The notes: generated by a model not told the origin, from the letters alone. A stretch of 8,067 nt of DNA from DASSFG01 sp035547915 (GCA_035547915.1 DASZTS010000089.1:1-8067), one strand, 5' to 3'; shown: positions 1 to 7,154, counted from the first letter of the stretch. Numbers and translations are program-made.

Positions 1-286
1 CCGGAACAGCGTGTGGTAGTTTGTCCCTCGCACTTCCCAGCCCACCTAACTTCCGGTGGAAGCGCCAAAAATTACGCTAACTCTCCGATTGACACGCGCC
101 GGGCGACCTGCTCCGCGCGCAATTCCCCTTATGCACCCCCCTCCTTCCGTAGATCGTATTTTGGACTTGACGGAGAGTGGCAGTTCGACGACAAGTCGCA
201 TCCCTTCGGCGGACATTCGGTGCCCCCATTTCACGATCCGCCGAACGCCTTCGTCACCCGCCAATCTTCTGGGTTGGTGAGGATTT
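1..286. other. Upstream region of the TolC-family gene, no gene recognised
   Basis: No reading frame here resembles a protein. The first plus frame is open from the left edge but runs on into the TolC gene in another frame and has no recognisable content. A perfect TTGACA hexamer occurs at 89-94 on the plus strand, but the hexamer 17 bases later (TCCGCG) is not a -10 element, so I do not call a promoter. A small hairpin (CTTCC/GGAAG, 3-base loop, 50-62) is followed by A residues, not T residues, on the plus strand, so it is not a convincing terminator. The promoter of the downstream gene must lie here or further upstream. Confidence 0.5.
276..280 (+). promoter_or_regulatory. Ribosome binding site of the TolC-family gene
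   Basis: GGTGA, matching the 3' part of the consensus AGGAGGTGA, lies 6 bases before the ATG at 287. It supports that start, which is also the one that gives an N-terminal export signal. Confidence 0.55.
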
Positions 287-2113
287 ATGGACCCCAGGCC
301 AAGCTATCGATACCTGGTGTTGTCCCTAGTTCCACTCGGGTTGGGTTGCGCGCAACTCCCTTCCAAGATGACTCTTGCCGACCAGGGCGGATGGAAGGCG
401 CCGCCGGCCGCAGAGTCCGCAGACAAGCCCGACGAATCGTCCGCGCCGGTTCCCAAATCCGTCGTCGATAGGACGATTGGCGAGTCCGGGTCGGATAGCT
501 CGAATGGGCAGGACGCCGACGAGGCATCCGCCGTTCCCAAGGCCCAAACGGCCGCTCGGCCGCCGATGGAAAGCGGCGGAAGCCTGACGCTGGAAGACGC
601 AAAGTCGCTGGCGATGCGTCTCAACCCCTCACTCCGGCAATCCGTGGCGGCGGTTGGCACGGCCGAGGGGAACGAGGAGATCGTCCACTCGGGGTTCCTG
701 CCGACGGTTCAGGGAAGTTACAGCTATCAAGCGTTCGCCTCCCAGACGGGCTTCGCCGGTACTGAGCAAGGGGGACGGTTCCCCATCCTCCCGGTCCGCG
801 GGTTCGGGCCGGGCACGCAGGGTTTCAACGTCACCGAGGTGCAACTCCGTTGGGCGGTCTATCAGTTCGGCAGACAGGTGGCGAAGCACGATCAGTCGAT
901 CCTGCGGGAAGAGATCGCCCGGCTCCAGGTGGTCCGCACCCGACAATCGGTCATGTTCGACGTCAGCGAGGCCTACTTCCGCGCGCTCGAAGCACGCTCG
1001 TCGCTCGTCATCGCCGAGCAGTCGCTCACGAGTGCCGAGGCGATCCTGCGCGACGCGCGCAACCAGGAGAGTCGTGGCGTGTTGACGGCCGAGGACGTGC
1101 TACGTGCCGAGGTCGGGGTCGCCGAAGTCCGACAGCTCGTGACCCACGCCCGCAGCGCGGTGCGGGTGACGGTCGCCGGTCTGAACCGTGCGATCGGCTT
1201 GGACGTGAGCGCGCCGACCAGGCTCGCCGATCGCAAGGAAGAGCCCTCGGTGTCGCTGACCTTGGAGGATTCGCTGAACCTGGCGCTACAGAATCGGCGC
1301 GAGATCGACGTCGTCCGCCGAGGGATCGCCGATGCTGCGTTGGAGGTGAAGATCGCCAAGGCCGATTATCTGCCAACCCTCTCGGTCCAATCCGCGGTCG
1401 CCGACGTTTCGGGCTTCGGGGTGCAGAACTCGAAGGTCCTTTCGGGCGGGGCGTTCGCGACGGTCGACTTCTATACCGGCGGCAAGCGGCACGGCCAACT
1501 GCGCGCCGCAGAGGCCTCGGTCTCGCAGGCGGCGGCGCGTGCCAAGCAGGTCGTCGACGGGGTCGCCTACGAGGTCCATTACGCTCATACGGCCGTCGAC
1601 GACGCTCGCGAACGGGTCGTCGAGGCCCGCACGGCCGTCACGCACGCCCGCGAGAATTTCCGCATGGTGAACAATCGCTACCAGAGCGGAGACGCGCAGC
1701 CGACCGATGTGATCGAGGCCCAGACCTCGCAGACCCGGGCCGAGCAACAATACAACAGCAACATCTACGAATACCAAACGGCCGTCGCTCGACTAGAGTT
1801 CGCCGTCGGAACGCCGATCGCGGGACCGCCCACGCCCGCCGAAGAAATAACGACACCCACTCCGACGACGATTCCCGCACCGCCGATGCTTCCCGACACC
1901 GACACCTCGGAGGGCGAACCCCCTCCGCGAAGGGCGCGGCAGCCCATCAAGATCCCACCCCTCCCCGCACCGCAAAGCACTCCCGATCTGCTCCGGTCGT
2001 TGATCCCTCAGCCCGACAGTCAACCGCGGTCGCCGCGCCCGTCGTCGGTCGCGCCCGCGCCGGGACTCGCCCGTCCGCCGTACGCTGCACAGCCCACTGG
2101 CCCGAACCCATGA
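287..2113 (+). CDS. TolC-family outer-membrane efflux lipoprotein with proline-rich C-terminal tail
   Basis: Outer-membrane channel subunit of a tripartite exporter. It would trimerise into a beta-barrel plus alpha-helical tunnel that docks on a periplasmic adaptor. The 608-residue protein starts with a short basic N-terminus, a hydrophobic stretch (about 9-20) and Cys21 preceded by Gly. This suggests lipid anchoring, although -3 is Gly rather than the usual Leu. A hydrophilic linker (22-98) follows. Two outer-membrane efflux repeats come next, each opening with the same LTLED motif (100-104 and 324-328) and continuing with the family-typical N-P-S-L and Y-L-P-T-L stretches, then long helices. 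The second repeat ends near 509 with the usual A-V-G-T. Residues 511-608 are an extra tail with 30 prolines in 98 residues and no predicted helix. The gene converges on the adaptor/pump operon 40 bases away, its likely partner. The family assignment is firm; the partner and substrate are inferred. Confidence 0.93.
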   Translation: MDPRPSYRYLVLSLVPLGLGCAQLPSKMTLADQGGWKAPPAAESADKPDESSAPVPKSVVDRTIGESGSDSSNGQDADEASAVPKAQTAARPPMESGGSLTLEDAKSLAMRLNPSLRQSVAAVGTAEGNEEIVHSGFLPTVQGSYSYQAFASQTGFAGTEQGGRFPILPVRGFGPGTQGFNVTEVQLRWAVYQFGRQVAKHDQSILREEIARLQVVRTRQSVMFDVSEAYFRALEARSSLVIAEQSLTSAEAILRDARNQESRGVLTAEDVLRAEVGVAEVRQLVTHARSAVRVTVAGLNRAIGLDVSAPTRLADRKEEPSVSLTLEDSLNLALQNRREIDVVRRGIADAALEVKIAKADYLPTLSVQSAVADVSGFGVQNSKVLSGGAFATVDFYTGGKRHGQLRAAEASVSQAAARAKQVVDGVAYEVHYAHTAVDDARERVVEARTAVTHARENFRMVNNRYQSGDAQPTDVIEAQTSQTRAEQQYNSNIYEYQTAVARLEFAVGTPIAGPPTPAEEITTPTPTTIPAPPMLPDTDTSEGEPPPRRARQPIKIPPLPAPQSTPDLLRSLIPQPDSQPRSPRPSSVAPAPGLARPPYAAQPTGPNP

Positions 2114-2117
2114 GTCT

Positions 2118-2140
2118 CGCCTCTGCGTCCACGCAAGGCG
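2118..2140. terminator. Hairpin between convergent genes, candidate bidirectional terminator
   Basis: CGCCT-c-TGCG, loop TCCA, then CGCA-AGGCG: nine base pairs with a single bulged C and a four-base loop. It lies wholly in the 40 bases between the stop codons of the convergent TolC gene and MFS gene. Position and GC-rich stem fit a shared transcript end. There is no T-run on either side, so it would be a U-less hairpin or a 3'-end stabiliser rather than a classical intrinsic terminator. Confidence 0.5.
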
Positions 2141-2153
2141 CATTCCTCACCCA

Positions 2154-3764
2154 TCAACCGCGCCGCGGGCCGGGCGCATCGGGCGAGATCGGCCTGAGGA
2201 AGCAGGCGAGCAGCGCGCCCAGCAGGGGCAGCAGTGCGAGGTATTGAATGGCGGCTTGGTCGGCAAAGACCGTGGCGTTGTCGCGGAGGAACTGCGAGAT
2301 CACGTGGCGAGCCTGCCCGGCAGCGTCGCCCGGGCTGAACCCGTGGAGCATGAAATAGTCGACCAGGCCGCGGTAGACGTCGAGCGTCGGCGGCCGATTG
2401 GGTGTGACGAGTTGTCGCATCGCGTCGAAACGGGTGTCGGCGCGGCGCTCGATCAGGATGGAGATGAGCCCGCTGCCGACGAACGACGGCAGGACCCGGA
2501 ACAGGTTCTTGATGCTGGCCGACGAAGCGACCTGCTGCTGGTCGAGTCCCTCGAGCGGAATGCAGACGACGGGCGAGGCGACCAGCCCGGCGCCGAGACC
2601 CAGCACGGCAACGGCCGCGGCGGTCCAGCGTTTGTCGGTGAACAGGTCGAGATCGGAGAGGAGCCAACTGCCGGCGGCCATGGTCGCGAGCCCGACGACG
2701 AGCCGGATCTTGCGGTTTGAACGGCGACCGTACCGTGCCCCGAACGCCAGCGACGCGCCCATGGTGGCGACGGCCGGGAGGAAGACCAGGCCGGCCGTCG
2801 AGCGCATGTAGTCTCGCGTCACGGCCAGGTAGACCGTCAGCAGCGGGACGAGCACCAGGAAGTTTGTGTCGAAGATCGCCTTGATCGACACGCAGAGGGC
2901 GAACCTCGGCACCGCGAACAACCGCAGATCGAGCAACGGTTCGGGGATCGTGAGTTCCCGGACCAGGAACGCCGTCGACGCCAGCACTCCCAGGCTCGAT
3001 ACCAGCCAGAACCCGCTCGACGTCTGCCAGCCCCATTTCTGGAACCGGTAGAGGGCCAACATCAGGCAGGTGACCAGGAACAGCAGCAACACGAAACCGA
3101 GCAGGTCGAACGGCCGCGGCTGTTCCTGTTCGGGGCGGTCCGGTTGCAGCAGCTTCGAGGCGAAGAAGATCGCGAACGCTTCGACGGGTACCTCCAAGAG
3201 GAAGATCGATCGCCACGAAGGGAAGTTGCTGATCAGCAAGGCGCTCAGGCTCGGGGCGATGATGCGGCCGAAATACAGCCCGAGCACATAGAGAGAGATC
3301 GCGGCGTCGCGATAGCCCGGAAACTCGCGCCAGAGGATGGCCTGCACGGTGGCCACGGCCATGCCGTTGCCCCAGCTTTGCACGAACCGGGCCACGACCA
3401 GGAATTCAGAGTTCGGGGTCGTCGCACAGCACAGGCTGCCGATCATGTAGATGACGACACCCGTGATCCACGTCCGCTTGAGGCCGAAGCGAGCCCGCAT
3501 CCAGCCGATCAGCGACATGCCGGCGACCGCGCCGAGCAGCGTCGCGCCCGTGACCCACTGATAGCGATAGCGGTCGGAGGCCAGCTCGGAGACGAGGAAT
3601 GGCCGGGCCAGGTCGGTGACGGTGGAGTTGACGCCGGTCTCGATCAGCGCCGGAGTGACGGCGGCCGCGGCCAAGAAACGCACGGGGATGCCGTGCCACG
3701 TCCGGCAATCGGGCTCGATCTGTGCCTGTTGCCGCGGGGCCGGCTGGGCGGCGAGGGAACTCAT
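2154..3764 (-). CDS. MFS transporter, DHA2 (EmrB/QacA-like) family, 14 membrane helices
   Basis: Inner-membrane, proton-driven export pump of 536 residues, the usual size for DHA2 drug antiporters. I place 14 hydrophobic segments: about 28-48, 70-90, 98-113, 120-142, 157-178, 184-203, 219-240, 252-268, 287-312, 321-342, 353-371, 380-402, 420-437 and 506-524. The loop-2 motif is G87-W-M-R-A-R-F-G-L-K-R, and helix 4 carries the family Arg126 in A-R-F-V-Q. Helix 1 has Glu42 where EmrB relatives have Asp. The antiporter motif C in helix 5 reads R-I-I-A-P-S-L-S-A instead of the glycine-rich G-P-x-x-G-G. The ATG at 3764 overlaps the adaptor's stop codon (ATGA), and a GGAG at 3775-3778 lies 10 bases upstream. 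The frame stays open far upstream, but that part is the antisense of composition within the adaptor gene, so this ATG is chosen. Substrate unknown. Confidence 0.92.
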   Translation of the reverse strand: MSSLAAQPAPRQQAQIEPDCRTWHGIPVRFLAAAAVTPALIETGVNSTVTDLARPFLVSELASDRYRYQWVTGATLLGAVAGMSLIGWMRARFGLKRTWITGVVIYMIGSLCCATTPNSEFLVVARFVQSWGNGMAVATVQAILWREFPGYRDAAISLYVLGLYFGRIIAPSLSALLISNFPSWRSIFLLEVPVEAFAIFFASKLLQPDRPEQEQPRPFDLLGFVLLLFLVTCLMLALYRFQKWGWQTSSGFWLVSSLGVLASTAFLVRELTIPEPLLDLRLFAVPRFALCVSIKAIFDTNFLVLVPLLTVYLAVTRDYMRSTAGLVFLPAVATMGASLAFGARYGRRSNRKIRLVVGLATMAAGSWLLSDLDLFTDKRWTAAAVAVLGLGAGLVASPVVCIPLEGLDQQQVASSASIKNLFRVLPSFVGSGLISILIERRADTRFDAMRQLVTPNRPPTLDVYRGLVDYFMLHGFSPGDAAGQARHVISQFLRDNATVFADQAAIQYLALLPLLGALLACFLRPISPDAPGPRRG

Positions 3765-5335
3765 CGGTGATCCGCTCCCGTGGCCGCGCCATGGTGCGTA
3801 TTCGCGTCGGGCGGGCGGATGTCGAGCGGGCTCACTCCCCTGGTCGCTCTCTGTCGCTGTACCTCGGCCTCGCGCGCGGCCCATTCGGGGTCGCCCGGGC
3901 CGTGGCCGATCGAGACGGTCGCCGACAAGCCCGGCCGCAACTCCGACCAGTGATGGTCGCGTTCGACGGCGATCCGCACCGGCACGCGCTGCGTGACCTT
4001 CGTGAATTCGCCCGAGCTGACATCGCGGGGCACCAACGCGAAGTTCGCACCGGTCGCCCTGTCGATCCAGACGACGCGCCCCTTGAGCGATCCCGAGATC
4101 GCGTCGAGCCAGATACGAACCGGATTGCCGGGCGCGACCCCTTCCAGCCGCTCCTCCTCCAGGTAGGCCGTGACATAGACCAGCTCCGGGTCGTAGACGC
4201 TCAGGATCGGCGAACCCACGGGTGCATGGTCGCCCGGGTTGCGAAATCGCCGCACGACCACGGCATCGAACGGGGCGACGACCTGCGTGTATTGCAGACG
4301 GGTGCGTACGGTATCCTCGTCGCGCTTCGCTTGTCGGACCTGCGCCTCGCGGTAGGCCACTTGCCTGCGTTGCTCGTCGATCTCCAATTCGATGAGCTTG
4401 GCCAGCCGGAGTTGTTCTTCGGCACGCTCGCGGGCACGTTGCTTCTGGGCGATGACGAGCTGCGCGATCTCGATCTTCATACGGTCCGACTCGGCCTTGG
4501 CCAGCTTGGCCTTCTCGGAATCGAGTTCGGCTTGCGTCGTGTGGAAATCGCGAGTCGCGTCCTCGAACGTGCGCTGCGGGACGGACTTCTGCTCGTAGAG
4601 CTTCTTGTAGCGGTTGTAATCCTCGGTCGCCTTGACCAGCACCGCTCGGGCCGATGCCACGGCGGCGGCCGCTTCGGCGATGGCCTTTTCCACATCGTCG
4701 GTCGTCAACCGTAACTGGGTGTTGAATTGGCTCAGCTCCGAATCGGCCACCGCCACATCCTTTTCGGCCACCGCCACCCGCCGTGGGAATTGCTGTTCGA
4801 GACGATCCAGGGTCGCTTTCTCGAACGCCAGCGTGGCCTCCGCGACGGACCTCTTGGCCGCGGCCGCTTCGAGCTCGCGCGCGGCGGGCACGTGATCGAG
4901 TTCCGCCAAGACCTGCCCACCGCGCACCAGGTCGTGTTCCTCGACGTGAACGCGCGTGATCAGACCTTCTACCTGCACCGACAGGTTCACGATGTGCGAC
5001 TCGACGAAGGCGTCGTTCGTCATCGATCGCGTGAAGCGATAGAAGACGAATTGCCCCAGCATCATGACGGCGACCACCACCCCGAGCAGCGCCACCGCCC
5101 AGATCCCGAGGCGAGACGCCCACAAGAAAACGCGATGCACCACCTCACCGCCGCGTTCGAGCGCGGCGATAGAAGCCGCCACCGGCGAATCGGACTTCGC
5201 CGCCGCGACCGCGCCGGCTTCGGCGCCGACGCTCGGCCCGATTTGTACGGTCCCGACCTGGCCCGGCGCGCCGGCCGGACCTCGATCGAGAGGTGGCGTT
5301 GCGTCTTGGCTATCGCTGTTCGGGTGATCGGACAT
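3761..5335 (-). CDS. HlyD/EmrA-type periplasmic adaptor (membrane-fusion protein)
   Basis: Links the MFS pump to the outer-membrane channel. The 524-residue protein has a hydrophilic, Ala/Gly/Pro-rich cytoplasmic N-terminus (1-68) and one membrane helix (about 70-98). It then has the EmrA signature T-N-D-A-F-V-E-S-H (106-114) leading into the first half of the lipoyl/barrel-sandwich domain (to about 148). A long charged coiled-coil hairpin spans about 152-346. The second lipoyl half begins Y-T-Q-V-V-A-P-F-D (349-357), followed by a beta-barrel domain with the conserved T-Q-R-V-P-V-R-I (448-455) and L-R-P-G-L-S (466-471). A short charged tail follows. It is first in a two-gene operon and overlaps the pump gene by four bases, implying translational coupling. 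No clear Shine-Dalgarno sequence precedes the ATG at 5335. It is chosen because it is the only Met before the membrane helix. Confidence 0.93.
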   Translation of the reverse strand: MSDHPNSDSQDATPPLDRGPAGAPGQVGTVQIGPSVGAEAGAVAAAKSDSPVAASIAALERGGEVVHRVFLWASRLGIWAVALLGVVVAVMMLGQFVFYRFTRSMTNDAFVESHIVNLSVQVEGLITRVHVEEHDLVRGGQVLAELDHVPAARELEAAAAKRSVAEATLAFEKATLDRLEQQFPRRVAVAEKDVAVADSELSQFNTQLRLTTDDVEKAIAEAAAAVASARAVLVKATEDYNRYKKLYEQKSVPQRTFEDATRDFHTTQAELDSEKAKLAKAESDRMKIEIAQLVIAQKQRARERAEEQLRLAKLIELEIDEQRRQVAYREAQVRQAKRDEDTVRTRLQYTQVVAPFDAVVVRRFRNPGDHAPVGSPILSVYDPELVYVTAYLEEERLEGVAPGNPVRIWLDAISGSLKGRVVWIDRATGANFALVPRDVSSGEFTKVTQRVPVRIAVERDHHWSELRPGLSATVSIGHGPGDPEWAAREAEVQRQRATRGVSPLDIRPPDANTHHGAATGADHR

Positions 5336-5344
5336 AACAGATGC

Positions 5345-5358
5345 GCCGGACGCCGGAC
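5345..5358. repeat. Tandem 7-bp direct repeat in the adaptor gene leader
   Basis: GCCGGAC occurs twice head to tail with no spacer, 10 bases before the adaptor start codon. It lies in the probable 5' leader of the pump operon. A role as a regulator site is possible but only inferred; chance is plausible in DNA this rich in GC. Confidence 0.4.
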
Positions 5359-5360
5359 CG

Positions 5361-5373
5361 CTTTTGCGAAAAG
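5361..5373. promoter_or_regulatory. Near-palindrome, candidate operator of the pump operon
   Basis: CTTTT-GCG-AAAAG: perfect five-base arms around a three-base centre. It lies 26 bases upstream of the adaptor ATG and just downstream of the promoter candidate at 5391-5421. That is a typical place for a repressor site. The arms are short and no regulator gene is in the window, so this is tentative. Confidence 0.3.
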
Positions 5374-5390
5374 TCCCATCGCGCCCTGAG

Positions 5391-5421
5391 ATAATTGATG
5401 CCGCTCACGAGAACGTGTCAA
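5391..5421 (-). promoter_or_regulatory. Candidate sigma-70-type promoter for the adaptor/pump operon
   Basis: On the minus strand a perfect TTGACA (5421-5416) is followed after 19 bases by AATTAT (5396-5391), which matches TATAAT at four of six positions. The spacer is two bases longer than ideal. Transcription would begin around 5384 and give a leader of about 50 bases carrying the near-palindrome and tandem repeat. Confidence 0.35.
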
Positions 5422-5432
5422 CCGTGCGGCTA

Positions 5433-5458
5433 CGGCGCTTTTTCTTTCACGTGCGCCG
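5433..5458. repeat. Spaced inverted repeat in the divergent promoter region
   Basis: CGGCGC and GCGCCG are separated by 14 bases, the spacer holding a T-rich run. The repeat lies upstream of both the minus-strand operon and the plus-strand propeller gene, so it could bind a regulator acting on either. It includes the palindrome CACGTG at 5449-5454. Significance is uncertain. Confidence 0.3.
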
Positions 5459-5533
5459 AATTCCGCCTAACATGGTGGTCGTTTGAGAGGGGCAACCGAA
5501 ATGCTTGCCGCCGAGCCCGTGGCGCGAATCGAC

Positions 5534-5538
5534 GAGGA
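5534..5538 (+). promoter_or_regulatory. Ribosome binding site that fixes the start of the propeller gene
   Basis: GAGGA lies 7 bases before the ATG at 5546. The frame is open further upstream (a TTG at 5483 and an ATG at 5501), but only the 5546 start has this site and puts the hydrophobic export signal at the N-terminus. Confidence 0.65.
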
Positions 5539-5545
5539 CGACACG

Positions 5546-6520
5546 ATGAAAGGTCTATTGTTTCTGTCTGCCACGAGCTTCGCGCTCGCTGTTGTCACCT
5601 GGTGCGGATCGGCGAAGGATCTGGCCCTCGCCGATACGCCGGAACAACTCGCCCCGGCCGACGCGCCTTCGGCCGACGACGAACTGTTCGTCGCCCGGCC
5701 GCTCACGGCGGAGAACAGTTTCACGCCGGGCATCGAGGGTCCGGCCTGCGACGCCGCCGGCAACCTCTACGTCGTCAACCTGAAGCGTACCGGCGACATC
5801 GGCCATGTGACGGCAGACGGCCAGACCGAGGTGTTCGTCGAGCTGCCCGAGAAGAGCGCGGGCAACGGCATCGTATTCGACCGCCAGGGGCTGATGTACG
5901 TGGCCGATTACGCGGCCCACAACGTTCTGCGCATCGATCCGCGCACGAAGAAGATCGACGTGCTCGCGCACGAACCCGGCATGAACCAACCGAACGACGT
6001 GGCGATCGGCCCGGACGGCACGCTCTACGCCAGCGATCCCAACTGGGGTGCCAGCACCGGGCAACTCTGGAAGATCGGCCGCGACGGCAAGGCCACGCGG
6101 TTGGCCGCCGACATGGGGACGACCAACGGCATCGAGGTCAGCCCCGACGGCAAGACACTGTATGTGAACGAGAGCGTGCAACGCAATGTCTGGGCCTTCC
6201 CGCTTAAGGCCGATGGCACGCTTGGCGAGAAGCGACTGTTGAAGAAGTTCGACGATTTCGGCTTCGACGGCATGCGTTGCGACATCGATGGCAACCTCTA
6301 CATCACGCGTCACGGCAAGGGAACCGTCGTCAAACTCTCACCCGTCGGCGAAGTGCTGCGCGAGATCGACATCTTGGGCAAATCGCCCACCAACATCTGT
6401 TTCGGCGGCCCCGACGGCCGCACCGCCTACGTCACCGAGGTCGACCACGGCCGAGTCGTCCGCTTCCGCGTCGACCGCCCCGGCGACGCACCGATACGCC
6501 TGCGACAAGCAAACCAATAA
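5546..6520 (+). CDS. Exported SMP-30/gluconolactonase-like six-bladed beta-propeller protein
   Basis: Member of the SMP-30/gluconolactonase/LRE family, whose characterised members are metal-dependent lactonases. The 324-residue protein starts with a signal peptide: Met-Lys, hydrophobic core about 3-19, and likely cleavage after A-L-A (27-29). The single Cys20 is preceded by Trp, so it is not a lipobox. The mature part shows the family's blade motifs in order: E64-G-P, N107-G, P-N150-D, N194-G, D241-G and a final N-I-C-F-G-G-P-D-G. Glu64, Asn194 and Asp241 line up with the metal ligands known in SMP-30 (E18, N154, D204), so the site looks intact. The true substrate is unknown, since many relatives are not gluconolactonases. 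It is first of a two-gene unit with the acetyltransferase 10 bases on, and is divergent from the pump operon. Confidence 0.88.
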   Translation: MKGLLFLSATSFALAVVTWCGSAKDLALADTPEQLAPADAPSADDELFVARPLTAENSFTPGIEGPACDAAGNLYVVNLKRTGDIGHVTADGQTEVFVELPEKSAGNGIVFDRQGLMYVADYAAHNVLRIDPRTKKIDVLAHEPGMNQPNDVAIGPDGTLYASDPNWGASTGQLWKIGRDGKATRLAADMGTTNGIEVSPDGKTLYVNESVQRNVWAFPLKADGTLGEKRLLKKFDDFGFDGMRCDIDGNLYITRHGKGTVVKLSPVGEVLREIDILGKSPTNICFGGPDGRTAYVTEVDHGRVVRFRVDRPGDAPIRLRQANQ

Positions 6521-6530
6521 CTCGCGCGCC

Positions 6531-7112
6531 ATGCCACCCGAAGTTTCCGTCCGCGACGAACTGCCCGGCGACGCCGCCGAGATCGGCGAGGTCGTCGCCG
6601 CGGCTTTCTCTTCATCACCGTTCGGCCACCACGGCGAAGCCCAAATGGTCGAACGCCTACGCCGGGCCTGTCCCGAAGCGCTCTCGTTGGTGGCAAACCT
6701 CGCCGACCGGCTCGTCGGCCACGTGTTGTTCTCACCCGTCGTCATCCACGCAGCCGAGTCGTTGCACGGCATGGGACTGGCACCGATGTCCGTATCGCCT
6801 GCCTTCCAACGTCGCGGGGTCGGCACGCTGCTGATCCGCAGGGGGATCGAGATCCTTAGCGAGCGGGCTTGTTCGTTCGTCTGCGTTCTCGGCTATCCGA
6901 CCTACTACGGCCGCTTCGGCTTCGAGTCCGCGGCGCGGTTCGGCCTCGACAGCGAATTCGGCGGGGCGAGCGATGGCACGTTCCAAATCCTCTGGCTCCG
7001 CGACGACGTTACCAAAGAACAAGCCGGAGGCATATTGCGCTATCGGCCCGAGTTTTCCTCGCTCGACCACACATTCCCTCTCCCGCCGGGGGCTTTGCAC
7101 AATAATCCCTGA
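6531..7112 (+). CDS. GNAT-family N-acetyltransferase, YhbS-like
   Basis: Cytosolic 193-residue protein of the GNAT fold, transferring an acetyl group from acetyl-CoA to an unknown amine. N-terminal R-D-E-L-P-G-D-A-A-E-I (8-18) is the usual first strand and helix. The central L-A-P-M-S-V-S-P (83-90) is beta-strand 4. Q-R-R-G-V-G (93-98) is the pyrophosphate-binding Q/R-x-x-G-x-G motif. V-L-G-Y-P-T-Y-Y-G-R-F-G-F (119-131) is the signature of the YhbS (COG3153) group. The start 10 bases after the propeller gene's stop has no Shine-Dalgarno site, so translation probably depends on coupling to that gene. In-frame sequence upstream of 6531 is the antisense-like shadow of the propeller gene, rich in Ser/Pro/Thr/Ala, and is not part of the protein. 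Length is normal for the family. Confidence 0.9.
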   Translation: MPPEVSVRDELPGDAAEIGEVVAAAFSSSPFGHHGEAQMVERLRRACPEALSLVANLADRLVGHVLFSPVVIHAAESLHGMGLAPMSVSPAFQRRGVGTLLIRRGIEILSERACSFVCVLGYPTYYGRFGFESAARFGLDSEFGGASDGTFQILWLRDDVTKEQAGGILRYRPEFSSLDHTFPLPPGALHNNP

Positions 7113-7154
7113 AAATCGGGAGGTTTTTGTGCAGGATGGATTTCTGCACAAAAA
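7096..7154. repeat. Three-arm alternating inverted repeat at the end of the GNAT gene
   Basis: TGCACAA occurs at 7096-7102 and 7145-7151 and its complement TTGTGCA at 7127-7133. The middle arm can pair with either neighbour. With the right arm it forms a perfect 11-bp stem (7124-7134 with 7144-7154) and a 9-base loop. With the left arm it forms a bulged stem of about 13 bp that includes TCCC/GGGA (7106-7109 with 7118-7121) and holds the GNAT stop codon in its loop. The T-run is on the 5' side of the 11-bp stem and the A-run on the 3' side. That is the reverse of an intrinsic terminator on either strand. The role is unknown: it could be a repeat-family element, a protein or recombinase site, or a 3'-end stabiliser. 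Confidence 0.7.

Noticed and set aside
1..80. Possible C-terminal end of a plus-strand gene entering from the left edge (third frame, stop at 78-80)
   Set aside because: Only about 25 codons, no recognisable sequence, and such an open run is expected by chance.
89..117. TTGACA at 89-94 as the promoter of the TolC gene
   Set aside because: No -10 element at a workable distance; the hexamer 17 bases later is TCCGCG.
850..2247. 465-codon plus-strand frame overlapping the TolC gene
   Set aside because: Arg/Gly/Ala-rich low-complexity translation typical of an off-frame shadow in GC-rich DNA; the TolC frame explains the region.
2020..3216. 398-codon minus-strand frame overlapping the MFS gene
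   Set aside because: Arg/Pro/Ala-rich shadow of the MFS gene with no hydrophobic helices or recognisable domain.
3722..4714. 330-codon plus-strand frame opposite the adaptor gene
   Set aside because: Antisense shadow of the coiled-coil region, where GC-rich third positions keep the opposite strand open.
3765..5123. Upstream extension of the MFS frame through the adaptor gene (making a 989-residue frame)
   Set aside because: It overlaps the well-supported adaptor gene on the same strand in another frame, is Arg/Gly/Ala-rich without domain content, and the ATGA overlap gives a natural start at 3764.
5555..6313. 252-codon minus-strand frame opposite the propeller gene
   Set aside because: The propeller frame carries the conserved family motifs; the antisense frame has none and has no ribosome site.
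7124..7154. 11-bp hairpin as a bidirectional intrinsic terminator
   Set aside because: The T-run lies before and the A-run after the stem on both strands, the reverse of what an intrinsic terminator needs.
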